A DNA stretch of 64,000 bases from Novosphingobium sp. CF614. Lineage in GTDB: Bacteria > Pseudomonadota > Alphaproteobacteria > Sphingomonadales > Sphingomonadaceae. Shown piece by piece: positions 24,896 to 34,300 of the stretch. The stretch covers positions 310,001-374,000 of the forward strand of contig NZ_FOOR01000001.1 of the NCBI RefSeq assembly GCF_900113255.1, read 5' to 3'. The position numbers and the translations under genes are program-made. The notes below the pieces were generated by a model. It saw nothing but the letters and a program-made list of their open reading frames with translations, was not told the origin of the DNA and made no database searches. How positions within the stretch are numbered: position 1 is the stretch's first letter; every line of letters starts with the position of its first letter.

Positions 24896-26196
24896 GCACG
24901 CCTTATGCCCTTGCCGCCGTCACCATGGTGCTGCGCCAGCAGATCGTCGAGGGCCTCGCGCTCGACAAGGTAGGCGACGCGGTCGGCACCATCGGGGTCA
25001 GCGCCGGCCCGCCCGACCAGGTGGTCAAGCCGAACCAGGCCGAACCGACCCGGGTCAATATCTATCTCCACCAGGTCACCCCCAACGCGGCCTGGCGCAA
25101 CGTGGGCCTGCCCACCCGCGACAGCCGGGGCGACGTGATCTCGGCACCGCCGCTGGCGCTGACGCTGCACTACCTCGTCACCACGTTCGCCGCCGACATG
25201 TATGTCGCCGAAGTGCTGCTGGGGCACACGCTGCGCATTCTCCACGAGAACGCCGTGCTCACCCGCGAGGCGGTGCGCCGCGCACTGGTGCCGCCCAGCG
25301 CCAGCGCGCTCAACTCGGCGATCGAGGCTTCGGGGCTGGCCGACCAGATCGAGCTTATCAAGCTCACGCCCACGGCCATCGCGCTGGAAGACATGTCGCG
25401 CATCTGGTCGGCGTTCCAGGCGCACTACCGCACCACCGTCGCCTACGAGGCGACCGTGGTGCTGATCGATCCGCGCGCCAAGGCCCGGCCCGCGCTGCCC
25501 GCCGCTGCCCGCGCCGTCTTCGGCGAGACTTTGGCGCTGCCCGAGATCGCGCGCACGGGCGCCCCGGACGATCCGCAAGCGCCAGTGACCACCGAGGACA
25601 TGCTGGCGGTGACGGGCGCGCGGCTGCTGGCAAGCGCGAATACGGTGGTGCGCATCGGCGATACCGACCGCGCGCCGGCGCCGGATTCCCGGCCCGACGA
25701 ACTGCGCGTGGACCTTGCCGCCGCGCCGCGCCCGCGCGCCGGTGTGCAGAGCGTCACGGTCATCCACCCGCGCCAGATGGGCGAACCGGCGACCGCGCAC
25801 GAAGGCGTGTTCTCCAACGCCGCCGCCCTGATCCTGCGTCCGGCGGTGACCGGCGTGGTGATCGCCAACAGCGCCACGCGCACGGTGGACGGCGTCGACT
25901 ATGCCGACGGCACGCTGACCATCGATGCCGCCCGTGCGATCGGCCGCGACCAGCGCGTCGAAGTCCTGCTCAACGAACGCGGCGCCCCGGCCTCGCGCCC
26001 GCCGCGCGGCTATGTGATCGCGGCGCCCGCGGCCAATGGATTCGCCGCCGGTGTCGACGAGGCCTTGCAAGTCGCGGTGCCCTATGCCGCCGTGGCGCGC
26101 GGCGACTACCTCGTGCGGCTGCGCGTCGATGGCGCCGACAGCCTGCTGACGGTGGGCGGCGACGGCCGCTATGCCGCGCCGCTGGTGACGATATGA
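24892..26196 (+). CDS. DUF4255 family eCIS cap/terminator protein (Pvc16-like)
   Basis: This is a 434-residue protein. The N-terminal DUF4255-type domain (about 1-190) contains TRVNIYLHQVTPNAAWRN, LALTLHYLVTTFA and LLGHTLRILHENAVL. In Afp/PVC-type systems this family caps the distal end of the sheath-tube. A longer C-terminal region (250-434) has Ig/IPT-like beta sequence (VQSVTVIHPRQMGEPA, RDQRVEVLLNER). It lies directly before the AAA+ ATPase, the usual eCIS order. Start ATG 24892 lies in an ATGA overlap. Confidence 0.88.
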   Translation: MSTPYALAAVTMVLRQQIVEGLALDKVGDAVGTIGVSAGPPDQVVKPNQAEPTRVNIYLHQVTPNAAWRNVGLPTRDSRGDVISAPPLALTLHYLVTTFAADMYVAEVLLGHTLRILHENAVLTREAVRRALVPPSASALNSAIEASGLADQIELIKLTPTAIALEDMSRIWSAFQAHYRTTVAYEATVVLIDPRAKARPALPAAARAVFGETLALPEIARTGAPDDPQAPVTTEDMLAVTGARLLASANTVVRIGDTDRAPAPDSRPDELRVDLAAAPRPRAGVQSVTVIHPRQMGEPATAHEGVFSNAAALILRPAVTGVVIANSATRTVDGVDYADGTLTIDAARAIGRDQRVEVLLNERGAPASRPPRGYVIAAPAANGFAAGVDEALQVAVPYAAVARGDYLVRLRVDGADSLLTVGGDGRYAAPLVTI

Positions 26197-28130
26197 CCGC
26201 CGATACCCAGCCGCTCGCCCGCGAGATGGCGGTGATCGAGGCCCGGCTCGCGCTCGCGGCGGCGCTGAGCGGATCCGAGGACGACATCGCTCAGGCCGAT
26301 GCCCTGCTGGAGGCGGCGCTGGCGGGGCTGGGCGCCGGCGGCCCCGCGCGCCGGCTGGCCGAGCGACTGGGCCTGGGCGCTTTCGAGCGGGACTGTCTGC
26401 TGCTTGCCGCCGGCCCCCATCTCAACCCCCGCGTGGCGCCCCTGTGCGCCCGTTTCTCCGGAGACCCGCAAGGCCGCGTGACCGCCGCCGTCGCCATGGC
26501 CGCGCTGCCCGGCGCGCAGTGGTCGGCGCTGCGCCCCGACGCGCCCCTGCGCGCGCTGCGCTGCCTGCGCCTGGCCGATCCCGACCGCCCAACCTTGTCC
26601 GAGCTGCTCATAGACGAGCGCATGCTGCTCGCGCTCCTGGGCGAGGACGCGATGGACGAGCGGCTCGCGCCGCTGGTGCAGCCCGTCGGCGCCTCCGGGA
26701 CCTTGCCCGATACCGGCCGCCAGGCGGTGACCCGGCTGGTCGAGCGCTGGTGGGCGGTGCGCGCGGGCGAGCAGGCTCCGGTGCTCCAGATCCGCCATGG
26801 CGAGGGCGAAGGCGCCGACGCGCGGATGATCGCCGCCGCCATCGCCGAGCGGCTGGGACGCCGACTCCATGCGCTGAGCCCCGCCAACCTGCCGCCAACG
26901 TCCGCCGAGCGCCATGGCTTTGCCGCGCTGTGGCGGCGCGAACAGCTGCTGGGCGGGCTCGCCCTGCTGATCGAGCTGCCCGACGATCCCTCTCCCGACC
27001 AGCTCGCCATGACCGCCGACATGGCCGACCGGCTCGACGACCTCGTGGTGGTCACCGGCCAGGGCGCCCTGCCCTGCCGCCGCGCGCTGGTCGGCGAAAC
27101 GCTGGCCCGGCCCGACGTGCAGGAGCGCCACGCGCTGTGGGCCCAGGGCCTGGGCCGCGAAGCCACCGCCAGGCTCAACGGCGCGACCGAGGCGCTGGCC
27201 CGGCAGTTCGAACTCGGCGCCACCGCGATCGGCCGCCTGAGCGCGCTGGCGCGGGGAATGGAGCCGGACATCGCCAAGGACCTCCTCAACCGCGAGGCCC
27301 GCGCGCATGCGCAGTCGCGCATCGCCGCGATCGCCGATGTGATCCATCCGGCGGCGAGCTGGGACGACCTGGTCCTCCCCCCGGATCTCAAGGCGGTGCT
27401 CAAGGGCATCGCCGCGCAAGTCCGCCACCGCGCGCAAGTGCATGACGACTGGGGCTTCGCCGCGCGCGGTTCGCGCGGGCTGGGCATCGCCGCGCTGTTC
27501 GCGGGACCGAGCGGCACCGGCAAGACCATGGCCGCCGAAGTGATCGCCGGAGATCTCCGCACCGATCTCGTCCGCGTCGACCTGGCCGGGGTGGTCAGCA
27601 AATACATCGGCGAGACCGAGAAGAACCTCTCGCGCGTGTTCGCCGCCGCCGAGGGCAGCGGCGCGGTGCTGCTGTTCGACGAGGCCGACGCGCTGTTCGG
27701 CAAGCGCAGCGAAGTCTCCAGCGCGCATGACCGCTACGCCAATATCGAGGTGAGCTATCTGCTTCAGCGGATGGAGAGCTACACCGGCCTTGCCATCCTC
27801 ACCACCAACCAGCGCGAATCGCTCGACGGGGCGTTCTTCCGGCGGCTGCGCTTCGTGCTGGGTTTCCCGTTCCCCGATGCCCCGCTGCGCCGCGCGGTCT
27901 GGGAACGCGCCTTCCCCGCGCAGACCGAAACGCAGGGGCTCGACCTGGAGCAGCTGTCGCGGCTCAACGTCGCGCCCGGCAATATCCGCGGCATCGCCAT
28001 CAATGCCGCCTTCCTGGCCGCCGCCCAGGCGCAGCCCGTCACCATGCGCCACGTGCATGAGGCCGCCGTGCTCGAATGCCGCAAGCTGGAACGCCCGGTG
28101 ACCGCCGCCGAGCTGGGAGGCTGGCTGTGA
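26193..28130 (+). CDS. eCIS AAA+ ATPase (Pvc15-like)
   Basis: This 645-residue protein ends in one AAA+ module: Walker A GPSGTGKT at about 438-445, Walker B LLFDEADALFGKR around Asp496-Glu497, then a NIEVSYLLQRMESY helix and NQRESLDGAFFRRLRF with arginine-finger candidates. The N-terminal 400 residues are helical and specific to the eCIS ATPase family. These ATPases are encoded in almost every eCIS locus and are thought to act in assembly or cargo loading, not contraction. It overlaps the DUF4255 gene and the next small gene by 4 nt. Confidence 0.93.
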   Translation: MTADTQPLAREMAVIEARLALAAALSGSEDDIAQADALLEAALAGLGAGGPARRLAERLGLGAFERDCLLLAAGPHLNPRVAPLCARFSGDPQGRVTAAVAMAALPGAQWSALRPDAPLRALRCLRLADPDRPTLSELLIDERMLLALLGEDAMDERLAPLVQPVGASGTLPDTGRQAVTRLVERWWAVRAGEQAPVLQIRHGEGEGADARMIAAAIAERLGRRLHALSPANLPPTSAERHGFAALWRREQLLGGLALLIELPDDPSPDQLAMTADMADRLDDLVVVTGQGALPCRRALVGETLARPDVQERHALWAQGLGREATARLNGATEALARQFELGATAIGRLSALARGMEPDIAKDLLNREARAHAQSRIAAIADVIHPAASWDDLVLPPDLKAVLKGIAAQVRHRAQVHDDWGFAARGSRGLGIAALFAGPSGTGKTMAAEVIAGDLRTDLVRVDLAGVVSKYIGETEKNLSRVFAAAEGSGAVLLFDEADALFGKRSEVSSAHDRYANIEVSYLLQRMESYTGLAILTTNQRESLDGAFFRRLRFVLGFPFPDAPLRRAVWERAFPAQTETQGLDLEQLSRLNVAPGNIRGIAINAAFLAAAQAQPVTMRHVHEAAVLECRKLERPVTAAELGGWL

Positions 28131-28360
28131 GCCGGGTGCGCATCGAAGTGGGCGAACTGGTGTTCCACGGGCTGGACCGCGACGCGGCGCAGGCGGCCGG
28201 CGCGGCCTTTTCGGCCGAACTCGAACGGCTGGTGACGCAGCGCGGCATCGGCCGTCCCGCGCCCGCGCCGCGTCTCAGCGCCCGGCCGGGCCCCGCCGAT
28301 CTCGGCCGGGCAGCGGCGGCCCGGGTCCATGCCAGGATCGCCCGGGGAGCCAGCGTGTGA
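28127..28360 (+). CDS. Small 77-aa eCIS-associated protein
   Basis: This short protein starts at GTG 28127 (VSRVRIEVGELVFHGLDRDA) and contains a predicted beta hairpin followed by a helix (AAGAAFSAELERLVTQRG) and a basic tail. It has 4-nt overlaps with both neighbours, so it is very probably translated. I recognise no catalytic motif. A GxLVxxG-helix layout between the ATPase and a DUF4157 gene suggests an adaptor linking the two (inference). Confidence 0.7.
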   Translation: MSRVRIEVGELVFHGLDRDAAQAAGAAFSAELERLVTQRGIGRPAPAPRLSARPGPADLGRAAAARVHARIARGASV

Positions 28361-31300
28361 GCGAGCGCGCGCCCGACATCGTGCCGGAGGCACGGCACGA
28401 AGCGGCCCGCACCGCCGTTTCCGGGCTTGCGCCCGCGCTCGGCCTGGCGCCCGAGCATGTCGACCTCAGGCTCGATCGCGAGGGCGACCGCCTGCTTGCC
28501 GATGCCGGCGCGCGCGGGGCGGCGCGCGGCAATGTCGTGTGGTTGCGCGACTTCGATCCGCGGGCGAGCGCCAGCCGGCTGACGCTGGCGCACGAGCTGG
28601 TCCATGTTGCCCAGGCGCGCCTTCCTTCCGATCGACCGCACTCACGGCGCGCGGCCGAACGCGAGGCGGAGCGGCTGGCCGAGGCGCTGGTGGCGGGCGG
28701 CATGGTCCCGCTGCCCCGCGCGGCGGTGGGCGATGCGCTCCACTTCGACGGCGAGGACCCGCCCCGACAACGCTCGCTCGACGATCTGGTACGCGAAAGC
28801 TACCGCGATGAATGCGACGACATGGACCGGCTACTGGAGGACGAGGAACCTTCCAGCGGCAATGTGACGCGCGTGCTGGAAATCCTCGCCCCGCTCCAGT
28901 TCGAGACCGCCGCCGCGCTGGCGGGATGCCTCGCGGCGCCGCGCCTCGCCGCACTCGCCAACGGGCTTGGCGAGGACCATGCGCTCGGCAACCGGCGCGA
29001 AGTCCTGGCCGCCGCCAGCAATTTCACCGCCGCGATGCTGGCCGCCAACCGCAACGGGCTGCGCATCTTCGAGCACATGCGGATCGATCTCGTCTCGTTC
29101 ACGCCGGCCGAGCAGCATGCCGCCGTCACCACCCTGCGCGCCATGCCCGAGGAAGACCTGGCCCGGCTGGATGCCAGCGACAACGGCCCCGCTTTCCGCA
29201 CCCTGCGCACGTCCCCCTTGCCCGAATACGACCGCGACGAGGCCCAGGCGCGCGCCGCCCGGATCGAGGCGCGGCGGCGCGGGGTGGGCATCGACCTCAG
29301 CCGGCTGGAAGACGACCTGCACCAGGCGCTGTCCGCCGCGCTGGCGCGGATCGATCGCGCCCATGCCCAGCGCGCGCTGGAAATGCTCGCCGAGAATCCG
29401 GCGCTGGCAGTGCCGGACCCGCGCTTCAGCGGCGCGCCCGCGCCGGGCCGCGACGATCCGCTGCCCGCCCTGCCCGAGGCGAGCCTGCAGAACGTCATCG
29501 CCCGGCTCGACAATGATGGGCTGGTCGCACGCTGGATCGGCGCGCTCGAACCCGAGGACCGCGCGGGCGATGCCGCCGTGGCACGCGGCTTCGCCGCGCT
29601 GGTGCGCGCGCGCCGGCCGGACCGCAATATCGCCCGCCTGCGCCAATTGTTCAGCACCGGGTTCTGGGACTGGGCGGTGCGCGACTGGGAAGCGCGGCTC
29701 GGCTGGGACATCCTGCGCAACATGCCGCCCGCCGAGCAGGTGCGCTTCCAGACGCTCGACGACGGCCGGCTCTACTTGCGCCTGATCGAGGAACTGCCCG
29801 ACGACTTGCGCGGCGAGGCGGGCATGGCCGGGCTGATCCTGGTGCGCGGAGAGGATGGTTCGCTGACCGACCTCACCGGCAGCGCCGCCGCCCTGCTGCG
29901 CGAGCAGGAAGACCTGATCCGAGCCTTCCGCGCCTTCGACGGCAGCCACGAGCAGGCTTACGAGCTGTTCGTCCGTCTCGTCGCGCTGGGCGCGCCCGCG
30001 CCGGCTTCCACCACCGAGACGGCGCGGACGGGCACGGCGGGCGGCAGCGCTCCGGGCAGCACCGCGCGTCCGGCGCCATCGATCACGGTGCTCCAGGCGG
30101 TGGTCCACCGGCTGGACGTGCTGGGGCTGATCGGACGGTTGTTCGAAGGGCTGTCCGACGGGGTCAAGCAGGACCGGCGCTATTGGAACGACATCGCGCT
30201 GGTGCTGGGCGCGCGCGATCCGGTGTTCAGCCGCGCGGACTTGCGCCGCCTGCTGCACGTCAGCAGCTTCCTGTGGATCTTCACCATCGATTCGGTGAGC
30301 TTCGAGGAAGCGCTGTTCGCCTTCCACGTCCTGCGCGTGCTGCCCCCCGACCAGCGCCACGCCTTCGAGCTGGAGGACGGCGGCTCCTACGCCGGGCGGC
30401 TGGCGGGCTCGCTCTCGCAGTCGATGATGCAGGAAGCCGGGCTGAGCTTCGCCTTCACCCGGCCGGACGAGCGCGGCGAGACTCCGCTGCGCCGCCAGCT
30501 CGCCGATCCCGCCGCCTGGTCGGGCGAGAACCCGCAGGACCTTGCGCTGATGATCCAGATGGACATCGCGGCGGGCGATTTCGACTGGGTGTTCGAGCAA
30601 TCCCGCCGCCAGCGCGCCTGGACGGTCGAAGCGCTGGGCACGCTGGTCGATCGCTTCGCGCTCTACGATCCGCGCGTCGGCCGCACGTTCCCGCGCCCGC
30701 ATACCGTCAGTGCCGCCCGCGCCAGCATGAGCTATCTCGGCATGCTGTTCGGCACCGGGGCCTACGAGCTGGAAATGTATACGCGCCCCGTCCAGGGCGT
30801 CGATCCTTTCACCGGCGAGCCGACCACCTATGCCGAGACCACCGGCGTGCGCATGACGGTGGATCTCGAACAGCTCGAACGCAACGCCGGCGCCCCGCTC
30901 TCGGCCGGCATGGTGCTGGCGCGCACTCCGGGCGAGCGTACCTCGATCGGCATGGACAATCGTGAGACGGCGCTTGGCCAGCCCAATGTCATCGACATCG
31001 AGCTGAACGAGCCGGCCGGGTTCATGCGGGTGCGCGCAAGCCGTATCAACCTTGCCCGCTTCGCCTCGGTCTCGACCGGCTCCACCCTGCGCACCGGCCC
31101 GATCTCGGTCAGCGATCTCGACTTCGAGCTGACTTTCATGCCCGAGGACATGCGCAGCCCGCGCGGCGGGCGCTTCCACATGAACAGCGCCTCCATCGAC
31201 GAGATCGTCTATACCGGCGCCGGCCAGGCGGACGTGACCGGCCTGCGCCACCTGGGCATCGACGGGGTGGACGCCAGCGCCACGTTCCAGACCGCGCCGC

Positions 31301-34300
31301 TGCCCGATTCCCCGGTGCTGGGGCATGTCTTCGGGCTGCTCTGGGACCTGGTGCTCAACCGCGACCAGCTGACCGACAGCGTGCGGCACCGTTCCTCGCT
31401 CGGCAATGCGACGATCAAGGTGGGGCGGATCGACGCGCAAGGCCTCAGGATGGGCGACATCCGCCTGGCCAGCCTTTCGGTGCAGGGCATCACCGTGGCC
31501 GCCGCCGGCAATCGCGCGGCGCACCTTCGCGCGCAGATCTTCGTGCTCGACAGCCGCATCGAGCGCGCCCGCCGCGATGCGCCGGACAGCGTGGCAGACC
31601 TGCTTGCCGAACAGCAGCAGCTGCGCACGCGGCTGCGCGAGCTGGAGCCGCTGGAGACCGAGCTGCTGCTGCTGATGGGCAAGGTCCAAACCGGACAGAG
31701 ACTGACCGAGACGGAGCAGCGGCGGCTCGACCAGCTGCAAAGCGAAACCGGCGTCGGCGCGGCGGGCGGGCTGGCGGTGTACATCGCCTCGTTCTCGATC
31801 GACGAGCTGGACGGGCCAGTCCGGCTCGGCCATGCCTCGCTCACCAATATCCACGGCGGCGGCGAGAGCGCGGCGCTCGCCTTCCAGCAGCTCACCAGCG
31901 CCGAGGCGATCCGCCGCTTCGTCACCGCCGGCACCCCGGCCCGCTCGCGCTTCGGCGCCGGCATGGCCGACCAGGGGATGAGCTTCACCGCCGACGACTT
32001 CTCCCTGCGCGACCTGTCGCTGCCGGCGACGATCCCGACGCTGGCCGAGATCGAGGATCGGCTGCGCGCCGCGCCGCCGCCGCCGCTCGCCGAACGCAAC
32101 CACCTCCAGACCCTGCTGCCGCTGGTGCGGCGTTACGAGAGCCTGCGGGCGCTCTCGCTCGACACTTCCATCCACGGCGCCGCCGCCCGCTCGCCGCAGG
32201 ACCAGCGCGAGCTGCTGGAAGTTTCCCGCCAGCTTGGCGAGATCCTGGACATCCGCGTGCGCGAGGTCACCGTCACGCATCCGATCGTCTCGATCGGCGA
32301 GAACGAGGGCATGGTCAGCGCCGGGGCGATCGCCGGGCGGATCGAGGCACGCGGCATCCGCGCCGGGGGCTACACCATCGATTCGATCGACGCGCTGCAT
32401 CCCAGCGGCGCGCTGGTGCTGACCGCCGACAGCGTGGGCGACGTCACCGGCAGCCAGGTGGGCGAGCAGTTCCATGCCCGCATCGCCGCCACCGAGCTGA
32501 CCATCCGCGGCATCCACGGCCCCGGCATCGCCGACCGCGAGGGCCAGTCGCTGACGCTATCGGGCATCCACGCGTATCTGCGCATGGATACCGACGGGCT
32601 GCATATCGAGGGCCTGGCGGTGCGCCAGCTCGACATCCAGGCGCTGGAATACAACAACGGCACCCACCACTTGTGGTCCACCAACCCGAGCAGCGCGCTG
32701 GACATCACCGCCGACATCCTGATCCGCCGCCGGGAAGACGGCGCGGCCGGCTTCGGCGGGCTGGACTATCGCAACATCCATATCGAGACGTTCCGCATCG
32801 GCCGCGTCGAAGGCGCCGGGCTGGGCTACGAGCGGCTGGAAGGCGGCACCCGCAAGTTCGTGGTGGAGATCGAATCGGGCGCGCTCCTGGGCATCGCGCT
32901 CAGCAACTTCGACATCGACATGCGCAGCGCCGAAACGCAGATCAGCGGCGGCGTCAGCATCGACGGGTTCGACCAGACGCGGTTCCGCTTCGCCATGCGC
33001 GACATGCTGGAGGCCCACGGGCAGCTCGACCGCGCCGTCACCAGCACCCCGGGCGTGCGCGTCGGCATGGCGACCGACGGCACCCAGACCATCGACCTGG
33101 ACGCGCTGGTCGCCACCGATACCGACGTAACCTATCACGGCGCCGGCGGCAGCGGCGGCGGCCTGCACATCACCCGGGGCGACCTGTCCGGCCAGATCGT
33201 GATGCAGGGCAACGACATCCGGCTGAACAGTCTGAGGCTCGAATCGATCGAGTTCAGCCGCATCAACTGGCGCACCGCAGGCGGCACCACGATCCGTGCC
33301 GACGGGCCCACCACCGCGACCGGCGTGCGCTTTTCGGGGCGCTATTCGACCCTTGACGACACCCGCAGCGAATTCGCCATCGACAGCCTCCACGTCGATC
33401 GCATCACCGCCGCCCACATCGTCGTCGACGCCGGATCGCTGCACCTGGAGCTGCCCGAGCCGCGCCCCGGCGGCGGCTATGCGCCGGGCGACGCGGCGAC
33501 GCTGACCGGCATCGACATCTCCAACCTGCTGATCGGCATGGACGGCGGCGCCACCCGCATCGGCCCGACACCCGGCAATGCCCGCGCGCATGGATCGATC
33601 GCCACCACGTCCGCCAACTTCCTGGCCCAGTACACGACGCAGCTGCGCGCCTCGGGCATGCTGCAGGCCGGCCAGATCGACTTCTGGTTCGATCCCGGCA
33701 ACGTCATCGAGGCGCGCGCCACCGGCCTTTCGGGCGCCGGGGTGGTCCGCTACGGCAGCGGCGCGCTGCCCGGCACCGGCGCGCGCGACACCAGCGTGGA
33801 GACCGGCTTCGGCTTCAGCGGGCTGGACAGCGGGCTGATCCGCTATGCCGGCAACGTCGTGTCGATCGGCGCGAACGGCGGCGCGCCGCTGCACATGGAC
33901 CGGCTGACGCTGTCGCAGCTCGAACTCGCCGGCCCGTCGATGGAGATTTACGCCCCCGACACCAGCGACATCACCGCCACCAACATCGGCGCCCGGATGG
34001 AAGTCCACCTCCATCCCGACGCGGCGGCGGCGGCGGCCGCCGGCACGCCTTACGAACGCATCGTCATCAACGAACTGACCGTGGGCAACCTCGCCGCCTC
34101 CGGCATGCGCATCCACCTCAAGAACCTGGACTTGTGGCTGGACCTGCCGATGGACGAGGTGTTCAACGTCGGGCCGATCCTGGTCGGCGGGCCCGCCGAT
34201 CCCGTCACCAACGAACCGCTGACGATCGAGCCCGGCGCCAGCGGCACCGCGATCACCGGCCGGGTACGCGCCGAGGCGCTGCGCGGCGACCGGCTGCAAG

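Noticed and set aside
28831..32517. Very long minus-strand ORF (1228 codons) opposite the giant gene
   Set aside because: It is the mirror frame of a high-GC gene, rich in His/Arg/Gly/Gln with no family motif. The plus-strand frame continues through it with coupled starts and recognisable domains.
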